Assembly: GCA_036733345.1 (NCBI GenBank)
Contig: DAINAR010000014.1
Location: 1 to 63,246, forward strand
Source: JAFGMQ01 sp036733345
GTDB lineage: Bacteria > Desulfobacterota > DSM-4660 > Desulfatiglandales > Desulfatiglandaceae
Reading direction: 5' to 3'
Length of the DNA stretch: 63,246 bases
Under the pieces are notes generated by a model, which saw only the letters and a program-made list of their open reading frames with translations, searched no databases and had not been told where the DNA came from. A program made the translations under genes and the position numbers. Shown here piece after piece: positions 54,896 to 63,246 of the stretch. The stretch's first letter is position 1, and each line of letters starts with the position of its first letter.

Positions 54896-55618
54896 TTGAT
54901 AACCCTTAAAGCTGATTTTCATATCCACACATGTCTTTCTCCCTGTGGTGATCTTGACATGACTCCTAAAGCGATTGTGGAAAACAGCCTGGAAAAGGGG
55001 CTGGATTTAATTGCCGTATGCGACCATAATTCAGCGGAAAACGCTGAAGCAACTATAAGGATGGGGTTGAAAAAAGGGCTAAAGGTTTTGCCTGGCCTTG
55101 AAGTCTGTTCAAGGGAGGAGGTTCATTCTCTGGCAATCTTTGAAAGTGCGGATCAGGCACTTAAGATGCAGGAGATAGTGTACAGTCATTTAAAAGGGAC
55201 TAACAGGCCTGAGTTTTTTGGTGATCAGGTGGTTGCAAATGAATTTGATGAAGTAGAAGGGTTTAATGATCATTTATTGATTGGAGCATCAGGCCTTGGA
55301 TTATTAGAAGTAATTGATAATGTACATAAACTTGGAGGTATAAGTATAGCATCGCACGTAGACAGGCCGAGTTTCAGCGTAATGAGCCAGTTAGGTTTTA
55401 TCCCGAAGGATTTGCCTCTGGACGGAATTGAAATTTCGCAGATTACAAAGTTTGAAGAGATATCAGCAATGACGGATTTACCTGTCATGACCTTTTCCGA
55501 TGCCCATTTTATAAAAGATATCGGCCGTGTTCATACTGAATTTTATGTTGAAACGGCAAGTTTAGGAGAAATCAAGATGGCTTTAAAAGGGGAGTCAGGT
55601 AGAAAGATAGGTGTATGA
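54896..55618 (+). CDS. PHP-domain metal-dependent phosphoesterase-like protein
   Basis: This 240-residue PHP-fold protein has metal ligands in DFHIHTCLSPCG, VCDHNSAENA, GLEVCSREEVH and the C-terminal SDAHFIKDIG. The full ligand set looks present, so it should be an active phosphoesterase. It has a TTG start and adjoins the next gene with no gap. PHP proteins of this type occur beside hydrogenase and DRTGG genes in anaerobes; the substrate is unknown. Confidence 0.85.
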   Translation: MITLKADFHIHTCLSPCGDLDMTPKAIVENSLEKGLDLIAVCDHNSAENAEATIRMGLKKGLKVLPGLEVCSREEVHSLAIFESADQALKMQEIVYSHLKGTNRPEFFGDQVVANEFDEVEGFNDHLLIGASGLGLLEVIDNVHKLGGISIASHVDRPSFSVMSQLGFIPKDLPLDGIEISQITKFEEISAMTDLPVMTFSDAHFIKDIGRVHTEFYVETASLGEIKMALKGESGRKIGV

Positions 55619-56071
55619 TTGCGAGAACTGTCCCTCCATATTCTGGATATAATTGAAAACGGAATTCGAGCAGGGGCTAATCTGATAACTATTACCATAG
55701 TTGAGGACCATAAGAATAATAAACTGAAAATTTCTATTGCTGATAACGGTCATGGCATTCCGTCCGATATGCTTGAGAAGGTTACTGACCCCTTCTACAC
55801 AACAAAATCCGTTCGTCGTGTAGGTTTGGGTTTGTCTTTGTTTAGAGAAGCCAGCAGAAGATGTGAAGGGGAATTTAAGATCACATCAAGGGTTGGTGTA
55901 GGAACAGAGACATGTGCTACATTCAGAATTGACCATATAGATTTAGCCCCAATGGGGGATCTGGAGAGCACTTTGAGCAGTTTGATTATCGGCAATCCCG
56001 GAGTTGATTTCATTTATGATCATGAAATAGACGGTGAGAGAGTGATACTGGATACGCGTGATATTAAATAA
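55619..56071 (+). CDS. GHKL ATPase (histidine-kinase-like ATPase domain)
   Basis: This 150-residue single-domain ATPase has the N-box ILDIIENGIRAGA, the G1 loop ADNGHGIP, the F-box DPFYTTK and the G2 loop RVGLGLSLFREA. It lacks HisKA, so it would need a partner. It starts with TTG immediately after the PHP stop codon (TGA-TTG). With the other GHKL protein (52831) it makes two ATPases in the cluster. Confidence 0.82.
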   Translation: MRELSLHILDIIENGIRAGANLITITIVEDHKNNKLKISIADNGHGIPSDMLEKVTDPFYTTKSVRRVGLGLSLFREASRRCEGEFKITSRVGVGTETCATFRIDHIDLAPMGDLESTLSSLIIGNPGVDFIYDHEIDGERVILDTRDIK

Positions 56072-56171
56072 ATTTAATATCTCCCATTTTTTAGATATAA
56101 AAAGATTGTTGCAGGTGGGGACCCTTTAGAAATCCGTCTATGTTGTCTTACAGTATGGAGAGGAGGATGTA

Positions 56172-56540
56172 ATGTCAAAATTAACCATTGAAGACCTTAA
56201 GAAGATTAAACAAAGAGTGATTAAGGAAAATACCCCCAGGCTGGGCGAAAAAAAGATAAAGATTATAGTCCATATGGGAACATGCGGAATAGCTGCAGGT
56301 GCAAGAGAGGTCATGAATGCACTTTTAGCAGAGGTGGCAGAATCTGACCGCACCGATATCTCAATTGTTACTGCGGGATGTATGGGTATGTGCAGCAGTG
56401 AACCAAATGTGACTGTGGAAGTAGGAGAAGAGGAGCCGGTTGTTTATCAATTTATGGACGCTAATAAAATGCGGCAGGTATTTAAAAGACATATTCTTTT
56501 AGGCGAGATACAGTCTGAATTTGCATTGGCCAGGGGATGA
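56172..56540 (+). CDS. HndB-like 2Fe-2S ferredoxin domain protein (second cluster)
   Basis: This 122-residue thioredoxin-fold ferredoxin is related to the one at 41624. Cysteines occur in MGTCGIAAGA and AGCMGMCSSEP. GAGAGGAGG precedes the ATG. In NADP-reducing and bifurcating hydrogenases this protein accompanies HydB/NuoF, as it does here (86 bases to the next gene). Confidence 0.85.
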   Translation: MSKLTIEDLKKIKQRVIKENTPRLGEKKIKIIVHMGTCGIAAGAREVMNALLAEVAESDRTDISIVTAGCMGMCSSEPNVTVEVGEEEPVVYQFMDANKMRQVFKRHILLGEIQSEFALARG

Positions 56541-56625
56541 GTATTTATATTTTTATATTAGATTTTTAATACGATAATATATTGATTAAAAGCACAAGCA
56601 AAAGATAAAAATCCGGAGATATTCA

Positions 56626-58413
56626 ATGGAATCATACCGAACACACTTGCTTATTTGTGGTGGAACAGGATGTAAGGCATCCGGCAGTGATGCAGTAAAA
56701 TACGCACTGATTGAAGAAATTAATAAAAGGGGTTTGAATCGCGAAGTACAGGTAATCGAGACGGGCTGTAACGGCTTTTGTGCTATGGGGCCTGTAATAG
56801 TAGTACAACCGGAAGGTATCTTCTATCAGAAGGTTCAGGTGGAAGACGTGCCCCTGTTAGTTGAAGAGCACCTGCTCAAGGGAAGGCCAGTAAAGAGGCT
56901 CTTTTTTGTTGAGCCTGCATCCGCTGAAAACATACCAAGCCTCAACAATATCCCTTTCTTTTCTAAACAGGTTTTAAGAGTACTCAGAAATAAGAGTCGG
57001 GTTTCACCTGAGAGTATTGATGAATACATTGCATATGATGGCTATCAGGGTGCGGCCAAGGCTTTGACAGAGATGACTCCGGAACAGATTATTCACGAGA
57101 TGAAAATATCCGGCCTGAGAGGACGTGGTGGAGGCGGTTTTCCAACAGGCATGAAATGGGAATTTGCAAGTAAATCTCCAGGGGATGTCAAGTATGTCTT
57201 ATGCAATGCTGATGAAGGAGATCCTGGCGCATTTATGGACCGGAGTGTACTGGAAGCTGATCCCCATTCTGTTGTTGAGGGAATGGTCATTGCTGCAAAG
57301 GCCATAGGCGCGAATTACGGCTATATATACTGCAGGGCAGAGTATCCTCTTGCCCTGGAACGTCTTCACATAGCTATTGAAAAGGCAAACGCATACGGTT
57401 TGCTGGGAGAGAATATCCTTGGGTCAGGCTTTAATTTTGATCTGGAGATATACCAGGGTGCCGGAGCATTTGTCTGTGGTGAAGAGACGGCACTGATGGC
57501 CTCTATAGAGGGAAGGCGGGGTATGCCTAGACCCAGGCCTCCTTTCCCGGCTCAGCAGGGCCTCTGGAGAAAGCCCAGTATCCTTAATAATGTTGAAACC
57601 TTTGCTAATGTTGGGCAGATCATTCTCAAAGGCGGGGAATGGTATGCAAGCATTGGTACGGAAGATACCAAGGGAACCAAGGTATTTGCATTGACAGGGA
57701 ATGTAAACAATATAGGTCTGGTGGAAGTCCCCATGGGTACACCTTTAAGGGACATAATTTATGATATAGGCGGTGGAATTCCCAACAAGCGGAAATTTAA
57801 AGGGGTGCAGCTGGGAGGGCCTTCGGGCGGATGCGTGCCGGAACAATTTCTGGATATACCGGTTGACTTTGCCAATATCGCCAGAGTAGGTGCTATAATG
57901 GGTTCGGGCGGTATGATAGTGATGGACGATCGAACCTGCATGGTGGATATGGCTCGTTTCTTTATGGATTTTATTCAGGATGAGTCATGCGGCAAATGCA
58001 CACCCTGCAGGGAAGGTACGAGGCGCATGCTGGAGATATTGAAGAGGATTGTTGCCGGGGAAGGAAGGCATGGTGATATCGAAGAACTGGAAGACCTGAG
58101 TGAAATGATCCGCGATTCAGCATTATGCGGCCTGGGCCAGACCGGACCGAATCCTATACTTTCAACTCTTAAGTATTTCAGGCATGAATATGAGGCACAT
58201 ATATATGAGAAGAGATGCCCTGCAAAGCGGTGCATGGCGCTTATTAAGTTTGAAGTAAATGTAGAGAAGTGCAAGATGTGCGGCGCCTGTTTTAAAAATT
58301 GTCCTTCAGGAGCAATAAAGTGGGAGAAAAAGCAGCCTGCCTTTATCGACAAGGATAAATGCGTCAAGTGCATGAACTGTTTCACTGCCTGTCGCTTTGA
58401 TGCAATAGATTAA
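56626..58413 (+). CDS. NuoF/HydB-like NADH-binding flavoprotein with C-terminal ferredoxin domain
   Basis: This 595-residue HydB-type subunit has an N-terminal 2Fe-2S thioredoxin fold (CGGTGCKASG, TGCNGFCAMG), the FMN/NADH domain (LRGRGGGGFPTGMKWEF, CNADEGDPGAFMDR, GAFVCGEETALMASIEG), a 4Fe-4S motif SCGKCTPCREG and a C-terminal bis-4Fe-4S domain (CKMCGACFKNC, CVKCMNCFTAC). In [FeFe] bifurcating enzymes it is followed by the catalytic HydA. Here the next gene is mlaE after 180 bases without a hydrogenase. Its likely partners are thus the NuoE, HndB-like and FdhA-like proteins of this cluster. Confidence 0.92.
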   Translation: MESYRTHLLICGGTGCKASGSDAVKYALIEEINKRGLNREVQVIETGCNGFCAMGPVIVVQPEGIFYQKVQVEDVPLLVEEHLLKGRPVKRLFFVEPASAENIPSLNNIPFFSKQVLRVLRNKSRVSPESIDEYIAYDGYQGAAKALTEMTPEQIIHEMKISGLRGRGGGGFPTGMKWEFASKSPGDVKYVLCNADEGDPGAFMDRSVLEADPHSVVEGMVIAAKAIGANYGYIYCRAEYPLALERLHIAIEKANAYGLLGENILGSGFNFDLEIYQGAGAFVCGEETALMASIEGRRGMPRPRPPFPAQQGLWRKPSILNNVETFANVGQIILKGGEWYASIGTEDTKGTKVFALTGNVNNIGLVEVPMGTPLRDIIYDIGGGIPNKRKFKGVQLGGPSGGCVPEQFLDIPVDFANIARVGAIMGSGGMIVMDDRTCMVDMARFFMDFIQDESCGKCTPCREGTRRMLEILKRIVAGEGRHGDIEELEDLSEMIRDSALCGLGQTGPNPILSTLKYFRHEYEAHIYEKRCPAKRCMALIKFEVNVEKCKMCGACFKNCPSGAIKWEKKQPAFIDKDKCVKCMNCFTACRFDAID

Positions 58414-58593
58414 GATATTTATCTAACTCATTTTTTTATTTGATGCATCACAATTTTAACTAAGAAATATTCCTAAGACAGGCTGACCCTTATAGTCATC
58501 CTTTTCTGCAAGCCAGTAAGATCTTTATATCTGACTAGTGTTTAGAACAGGAAAAGGGTTATAATTCTAGTTACTTATATAAGACTTGTCTGC

Positions 58594-59373
58594 ATGTCAA
58601 TAATTCGTAAATTAGGAAAAGTCTCATTACAGCAAGTTAAACGGATGGGTGTAATGGGACTTTTTTTTATAAAGACCTTTATTTATACAGCAATACCGCC
58701 TCTGAAATTTTCCCGCATTCTAAAACAGATACGTTTTATCGGTTTTCAATCCACTCTGGTTATTCTGCTTACAGGAAGTTTCGCTGGAATGGTCCTGGGC
58801 TTTCAAGGTTATTATACATTAACACGTTTTGGCTCAGATGCATTTCTGGGTCCTATGGTCGGCCTGGCTTTGATAAAGGAATTGGGGCCGGTTATTGCTG
58901 CACTGATGGTTACCGGCAGGGCAGGATCAGCTATTACTGCAGAAATAGGCATCATGCGTATAAGCGAACAGATCAGTGCCCTGGAACTTATGGGTCTTAA
59001 TCCCTACCGTTATCTTATTGTTCCAAATTTTATTGCGGCAATTATATCATTGCCCTTATTGACTGCGGTTTTTGATATAGTCGGGATATTTGGAGGGTAT
59101 CTGATCGGGGTTAAACTTCTGGGTGTTGGTTCAGGCGTATATATGGGTGAAATGGCTAATTATGTCGAGATGCAGGACATATTAGAAGGATTATACAAGT
59201 CTTTGAGTTTTGGTGTTATAATTTCGTGGGTTTGCTGTTTCAAGGGTTATTACGCCGGGGTATTTACCGGTTTCGGCGCGGAAGGTGTGAGCAAGGCCAC
59301 CACTCAGGCAGTAGTGCTTTCCTCGGTACTTATTCTTGTTTGGGATTATTTCATGACATCACTCCTTTTTTAA
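58594..59373 (+). CDS. mlaE: MlaE-type lipid transport permease
   Basis: This 259-residue inner-membrane permease of the MlaE family has about five spans and the conserved GLALIKELGPVIAALMVTGR and GSAITAEIG segments. It works with MlaF (ATPase), MlaD (MCE), MlaC (periplasmic) and MlaA (outer-membrane) to move phospholipids between the membranes. The spacing to mlaF is 16 bases. Confidence 0.92.
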   Translation: MSIIRKLGKVSLQQVKRMGVMGLFFIKTFIYTAIPPLKFSRILKQIRFIGFQSTLVILLTGSFAGMVLGFQGYYTLTRFGSDAFLGPMVGLALIKELGPVIAALMVTGRAGSAITAEIGIMRISEQISALELMGLNPYRYLIVPNFIAAIISLPLLTAVFDIVGIFGGYLIGVKLLGVGSGVYMGEMANYVEMQDILEGLYKSLSFGVIISWVCCFKGYYAGVFTGFGAEGVSKATTQAVVLSSVLILVWDYFMTSLLF

Positions 59374-59389
59374 GAAGAGTTCAGGCAGG

Positions 59390-60118
59390 ATGATTAAGAT
59401 TGAAAATATAATAAAGTCATTTGACGGCAATGAAGTCCTTAAAGGTGTTTCCCTGGAAATCAGAAAAGGAGATATCCTTGCTCTGATTGGGGGAAGCGGT
59501 TGCGGCAAGAGTGTACTTTTAAAACATGTGTCAGGGCTTTTAAAGCCGGATCAGGGGAATATCACTATTGACGGCAGAGATATAAATAAACTCGGCGGCC
59601 GAAGCTTGATGGAATTAAGGGGCAGGCTGGGGTTCCTTTTCCAGAGCGGGGCTCTTTTTGACTCCATGACAGTATTTGAAAATGTGGCATTTCCTTTAAA
59701 AGAAAAGACAGGGCTCAGTGGCAGAGCTATAAAGGACAGGGTATTAAGGGAACTGGAAAACGTTGGACTTTCAGGTTCAGAGATTAAATATCCGTCACAG
59801 ATAAGCGGTGGAATGGTAAAAAGGGCTGCGCTTGCAAGGGCATTGGTGATGGATCCTGAAATCATGCTTTTTGATGAGCCTACAACAGGCCTGGATCCCG
59901 TTATAGGGCATTCTATTCTAAGCCTTATTAATTTATGTCACAGGCGTTTGGAATTTACAGGTATCATTGTCACTCATCAGATTCCGGAGATCTTCGATAT
60001 CGTTGAAAGGGTAGGGCTGCTCCATGAAGGTGTTGTCCGTATCGAAGGAACTCCGCAGGAATTTATTACTTCCCGGGACCCTGCTGTCAGGGCTTTTATT
60101 GATAAAACGGTATTGTGA
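59390..60118 (+). CDS. mlaF: MlaF-type ABC ATPase
   Basis: This 242-residue ATPase has Walker A GGSGCGKSV (Ser/Val instead of the usual Ser/Thr), signature ISGGMVKRAALARAL and Walker B IMLFDEPTTGLDP, as in MlaF. It energises the MlaE permease. The gene overlaps the GTG of an extended mlaD frame, so the chosen mlaD start is the later ATG at 60133. Confidence 0.93.
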   Translation: MIKIENIIKSFDGNEVLKGVSLEIRKGDILALIGGSGCGKSVLLKHVSGLLKPDQGNITIDGRDINKLGGRSLMELRGRLGFLFQSGALFDSMTVFENVAFPLKEKTGLSGRAIKDRVLRELENVGLSGSEIKYPSQISGGMVKRAALARALVMDPEIMLFDEPTTGLDPVIGHSILSLINLCHRRLEFTGIIVTHQIPEIFDIVERVGLLHEGVVRIEGTPQEFITSRDPAVRAFIDKTVL

Positions 60119-60132
60119 AGGGAGAGTTGCAG

Positions 60133-60573
60133 ATGAAAAAATTTGATCTTGAGTTGGCTGTAGGAATATTCATGATTGCGGGGATTTTATGCCTTGGCTA
60201 TCTATCAGTCAAGCTGGGAAGGATGGAGTTTTTTCGCGGTAAAGGCTATGAGGTATATGCGGTTTTTTCAAATACAGGAGGTCTTAAGACCGGCTCTTCC
60301 GTAGTTATTGCCGGAGTTGAGATTGGACGTGTAAAAGAGATCATTCTTGATGATTATCAGGCAAGGGTGATTATGATTTTGCCTGAGAATTTAAAAGTCC
60401 AGGAGGATGCAATTGCTTCCATAAAGACCAAGGGATTAATTGGAGAAAAATATGTCGGAATTACTCCGGGGGGTTCTGAAAATATAATCGGTCAGGGAGA
60501 GCGTATTCGTGAAACCGAGCCTGCTGTTGATATGGAGCAGTTGATTTCCAATTATGTATTCGGCAAGCTTTAG
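60133..60573 (+). CDS. mlaD: MlaD-type MCE protein
   Basis: This 146-residue protein has an N-terminal anchor (LAVGIFMIAGILCLGYLSV) and one MCE domain (VYAVFSNTGGLKTGSSVVIA, IKTKGLIGEKYVGITPGG). In known systems six copies form a ring under the permease that holds phospholipid. It is shorter than the E. coli protein because little follows the MCE domain. AGGGAGAG precedes the ATG at 60133. Confidence 0.9.
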   Translation: MKKFDLELAVGIFMIAGILCLGYLSVKLGRMEFFRGKGYEVYAVFSNTGGLKTGSSVVIAGVEIGRVKEIILDDYQARVIMILPENLKVQEDAIASIKTKGLIGEKYVGITPGGSENIIGQGERIRETEPAVDMEQLISNYVFGKL

Positions 60574-60721
60574 AGAAAGAAGATAAAGGGGTCAGGGGCA
60601 GACTTATTAGGGCCGGTATGACGACACAAAAGGACCGGATACTGTCTGAGACAATATTGAGATATATTATTGCCGTATAGATAATTATTCAAAAAAGCCT
60701 CTCTTAATAAAGGAGTAAAGA

Positions 60722-61336
60722 ATGACTCTAAGGAAATATGAGTATCATGGGATATTATTTTTGCTTTTATTTGTTATTTGCTCTGTAAATCCTTCTAATG
60801 CAACAGCAGGGGAGCCTACAGAGGAAATCAGGCATACAACTGACAGGATAATCGCTGTTGTGAGTGACCCTGCGCTTAAATCACCTGAAAATGCAAGTGA
60901 GAGAAAAAAGCTCATAAGAGAGGCAGTTGACGAAAGATTCGACTGGGAGGAGATGTCACGAAGGACACTTGCAAGGAACTGGGTCGGGAGAACCGATGAT
61001 GAGAAGAAGGAGTTTATAGATCTGTTCGGCAAATTACTTGAAAGGACCTACCTTGAAAAAGTAGAAGATTATTCAGGCGAAAAAGTCAGCTATATAGATG
61101 AAAAGATCGATGGAGATTATGCAATTGTAAAGGTAAATATATTGACCAAAAATGATAGAGAGATACCTGTTTTTTACAGGCTTAAAAGTAAAAATGATAA
61201 ATGGTTTGTCTATGATATTTTAATAGAAGGGGTAAGCCTAATAAATAATTACCGAAGTCAGTTCAACAGCATAATAACGAGGTCATCTTATCAGGGTTTG
61301 ATTAAAAAACTTAGGGATAGTGTGGAAGAGAAGTAG
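60722..61336 (+). CDS. mlaC: MlaC-type periplasmic lipid-binding protein
   Basis: This 204-residue protein has a signal peptide (ILFLLLFVICSVNPSNATA-GE) and the MlaC (Ttg2D) domain, recognised by FDWEEMSRRTLARNW, FGKLLERTYLEKVEDYSGE and VYDILIEGVSLINNYRSQF. It ferries phospholipids between the MlaA complex and MlaFED. AGGAG is correctly spaced from the ATG. It is 148 bases after mlaD. Confidence 0.9.
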   Translation: MTLRKYEYHGILFLLLFVICSVNPSNATAGEPTEEIRHTTDRIIAVVSDPALKSPENASERKKLIREAVDERFDWEEMSRRTLARNWVGRTDDEKKEFIDLFGKLLERTYLEKVEDYSGEKVSYIDEKIDGDYAIVKVNILTKNDREIPVFYRLKSKNDKWFVYDILIEGVSLINNYRSQFNSIITRSSYQGLIKKLRDSVEEK

Positions 61337-61345
61337 AGGATTTTA

Positions 61346-62161
61346 ATGGAGATCAGGTTGAAATGGTTATTAAATGTAGTTGTAATACTGTTTTGTCTTC
61401 TGTTTTATTCAAATACTTACGCAGGTGAAGATTTCCCCCAATCTTCAGAATCTTTTAGGCATGAAGGGTTTTCACAGCAAAATAAAATCGATGATATCAA
61501 AGTCGGTTCGGATTATTCCCCGGGAGATGAAGAAGGAATATATGTTATCCCTGACCCCTTTGAGCCCATCAACAGGGGGTTCTATATTTTCAACGATAAA
61601 CTGTATTTCTGGGTACTCAAGCCGGTTTCGACTGGTTATAAGAAGGTTGTGCCGGAGTCTATAAGAGTGAATGTCCGAAACTTTTTTTATAACCTGTGTA
61701 TGCCCATCCGTGCTGTGAATTGTCTCCTCCAGGGTAAAATAGACGGCTTTGGCATTGAGATTGGCCGCTTTTTTGTGAACACGACCGCCGGTATGATGGG
61801 CCTTGGTGATCCTGCAAAAAAGGTATTTTCCGGTCCAAAATATGATGAAGATTTTGGTCAGACCCTTGCATTTTACGGATTGGACTTTGGCTTTTTCATC
61901 ATGTGGCCGGTTTTAGGTCCATCAAGTCTGAGGGATACGATAGGCCTGGCCGGTGATATGTTTCTTGATCCTGTCAACTACTATGTAAAAGATCTTACTA
62001 ATGAGACGGCAGTCAATCTTATAGTCAGGAGCTATGACAGGGTTAACAGCACTTCTCTTGTGCTCGGAGAGTATGAGTCGCTAAAAAGATCTGCCCTTGA
62101 TCCATATGCTGCAGTAAGAGATGCATATGTTCAATACCGTCAATCCAAGATCAGGGAATAG
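61346..62161 (+). CDS. mlaA: MlaA/VacJ-type outer-membrane lipid transport protein
   Basis: This 271-residue MlaA-family protein has DPFEPINRGFYIFNDKL, IRAVNCLLQGKIDG and FGQTLAFYGLDFGFFIMWPVLGPS. It has an N-terminal signal sequence (WLLNVVVILFCLLF...SNTYAG), but no lipobox cysteine is visible at the cleavage region, although canonical MlaA is a lipoprotein. It is the last gene of the mla operon, 9 bases after mlaC, with only 22 bases to the convergent adenosyltransferase gene. Confidence 0.9.
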   Translation: MEIRLKWLLNVVVILFCLLFYSNTYAGEDFPQSSESFRHEGFSQQNKIDDIKVGSDYSPGDEEGIYVIPDPFEPINRGFYIFNDKLYFWVLKPVSTGYKKVVPESIRVNVRNFFYNLCMPIRAVNCLLQGKIDGFGIEIGRFFVNTTAGMMGLGDPAKKVFSGPKYDEDFGQTLAFYGLDFGFFIMWPVLGPSSLRDTIGLAGDMFLDPVNYYVKDLTNETAVNLIVRSYDRVNSTSLVLGEYESLKRSALDPYAAVRDAYVQYRQSKIRE

Positions 62162-62183
62162 TATAAGTTTATCAACTAACCTT

Positions 62184-63191
62184 CTAATATTCAATCCCTT
62201 TTCGAGCCTTTATTCCCTTTTTATAAGGGTGTTTGATCTCCTTCATTTCAATAAATTTGGTTGCTGCTTTTACAGCACCGGGATGAGCATTCCGGCCGCT
62301 CAGAAGAAAATGCATGCCTCTTTGTTCCGGGGTCAGTATTTGCCTGATCTGTTCCCATTTAATAAGATCAAAATGTGTGGCGATGTTGATCTCGTCGAGG
62401 ACTATTGTCTCATATTTCCGGGAGAGTATCTCTTCTTCGCAGGAACGCCAGGCATGCTGAGCGGCCTCTGTGTGTTTCTTTTTTTCCTCTTTATCATCAG
62501 AAAAGATGAATCCTTCTCCCATAGTCCTGATCTGGATATTGGGTATTTTCCTTATTGCTTTGACCTCGCCATAGGGATGAGGGGATTTAATAAACTGGAG
62601 AATTAGCGCTTTACTTCCGAGACAAGCCATTAGAACGCTTTTCCCAAAACAATATGTTGACTTTCCCTTTCCATCTCCTGTAATCACTTCAACAACGGGC
62701 TTAGTATCATTTTGATCTGATAAGGAAACCACCATTTCAGTGACCAGATCAGCATTCTTCACTATCTCCAATGGCAGATCCCGTCCGGCAAGAATAAGTT
62801 CGACCTTTGAGGATTTATCCTGTATTAGTGAAACAAGATTTTCTGCACTGACTACCTTCTCTTCCAGCAGTGCGTGTACATCGTTGAGGACAATTATGTC
62901 AAATTCAGCACTGATGGCGGCATTTTCGGCCTTCTTAAACGAAGCAAGGGCATTTTGTTCAGCGACTTTTTTATTAGACAAAGATGGATCAAAAACCAGG
63001 TTGTCTATATTTAAATAAGGTTTGAGAAAAAAGGAGGCAATTGCGGCGCCTTTCAGAATGTCCCGATGAAGAAAACAGGTAATAAGACTGCTGAGGCCCT
63101 GTCCTGCTGCCCTGACGCATAATCCAACGGGGGCAAAATTGAAGAGATCAGAATTTCCTGTATAAACCTGAACAAGCCCTTTTTTTAACAT
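62184..63191 (-). CDS. Corrinoid adenosyltransferase (CobO/BtuR type) with internal duplication
   Basis: This 335-residue protein is about twice the usual length of CobO/BtuR (about 170-200). The C-terminal half (about residues 166-335) is complete: P-loop TGDGKGKSTYCFG, EGFIF, VLDEINIATHFDLI and the terminal HPYKKGIKARKGIEY. It should transfer adenosyl from ATP to cob(I)alamin. The N-terminal half (1-160) follows the same plan (GLCVRAAGQGLSSLITCFL; VLNDVHALLEEKVV; ELILAGRDLPLEIV then DLVTEMV) but has lost the Walker A loop. It probably binds corrinoid or stabilises a dimer, not ATP (inference). Only 55 bases upstream are visible, too few to judge a cobalamin riboswitch. Confidence 0.88.
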   Translation of the reverse strand: MLKKGLVQVYTGNSDLFNFAPVGLCVRAAGQGLSSLITCFLHRDILKGAAIASFFLKPYLNIDNLVFDPSLSNKKVAEQNALASFKKAENAAISAEFDIIVLNDVHALLEEKVVSAENLVSLIQDKSSKVELILAGRDLPLEIVKNADLVTEMVVSLSDQNDTKPVVEVITGDGKGKSTYCFGKSVLMACLGSKALILQFIKSPHPYGEVKAIRKIPNIQIRTMGEGFIFSDDKEEKKKHTEAAQHAWRSCEEEILSRKYETIVLDEINIATHFDLIKWEQIRQILTPEQRGMHFLLSGRNAHPGAVKAATKFIEMKEIKHPYKKGIKARKGIEY

Positions 63192-63246
63192 CGCCTCACC
63201 TTTTGTTGATATTTTCTTTGCACTGAGACTATAATATCTGGTAAAG

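Noticed and set aside
60586..60606. RAYT-end-like GGGGTCAGGGGCAGAC in the mlaD-mlaC gap
   Set aside because: Single short match without a partner end or transposase remnant; could be chance.
63192..63246. Cobalamin riboswitch before the adenosyltransferase
   Set aside because: Only 55 bases are visible and no B12-box could be recognised in them.

Overview
The window looks like a contig from an anaerobic, Gram-negative, syntrophic or sulfate-reducing-type bacterium of the former Deltaproteobacteria (Desulfobacterota). This is an inference from gene content: a selenocysteine formate dehydrogenase with NuoE/NuoF-type partners, a 2-oxoacid:ferredoxin oxidoreductase, two branched-chain amino acid (Liv-type) ABC systems, a sigma-54 regulatory pair, a KamA-family aminomutase and an outer-membrane lipid (Mla) transport operon. 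No rRNA or tRNA gene was seen. The sequence is a draft assembly, with one run of 100 N at 12427-12526.

Layout. (1) 1-9900 is an accessory block, almost all on the minus strand. It lies between two nearly identical RAYT-type Y1 transposase elements and holds a zinc-type dehydrogenase, a CoA-binding protein, a nonsense-mutated NAD(P)-binding pseudogene, an FMN reductase, a KamA-family radical SAM enzyme, an ATP-grasp protein, a higBA toxin-antitoxin pair and the 3' end of a group II intron. (2) 10103-22124 holds a GalT-like protein, a two-component pair (kinase plus NtrC-type sigma-54 activator), a likely sigma-54 promoter, a stand-alone Fis-type DNA-binding protein, then a five-gene Liv transporter, an acyl-CoA synthetase and a receiver protein. 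(3) 22534-28270 holds a nitroreductase and a second full Liv transporter. (4) 28872-43991 is a redox/formate region: a histidine kinase fused to a CoA-disulfide-reductase-like flavoprotein and a rhodanese, then on the minus strand a sensor kinase, HndB-like ferredoxin, NuoF-GltD fusion, NuoE, three tandem receiver proteins, a NuoE-NuoF fusion, the selenoprotein FdhA (in-frame UGA at 33524-33526 with a textbook SECIS hairpin) and a fourth receiver protein. (5) 44556-48612 holds an SDR and a korDABC/vor-type operon with an ACT protein. (6) 49123-58413 is a second NuoEFG-like cluster. Its FdhA-like subunit has Gly at the selenocysteine position and lacks the C-terminal pterin-binding domain. It is accompanied by NuoE, NuoF, an HndB-like protein and a regulatory-looking set: two DRTGG proteins, two GHKL ATPases, a PHP-domain protein and an [FeFe]-hydrogenase-like iron-sulfur protein with an incomplete H-cluster site. 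No catalytic hydrogenase gene is present. (7) 58594-62161 is mlaEFDCA, followed by a convergent corrinoid adenosyltransferase with an internal tandem duplication.

How it may work together (inference). Organic or amino acids imported by the Liv systems are activated to CoA thioesters and oxidised. Ferredoxin from the Kor/Vor enzyme and NADH are balanced through flavin-containing NuoF-type complexes, one ending in formate (Sec-FdhA). The other has an unknown terminal partner. Many kinases and single-domain receivers sit among these redox genes, suggesting tight redox-state regulation.
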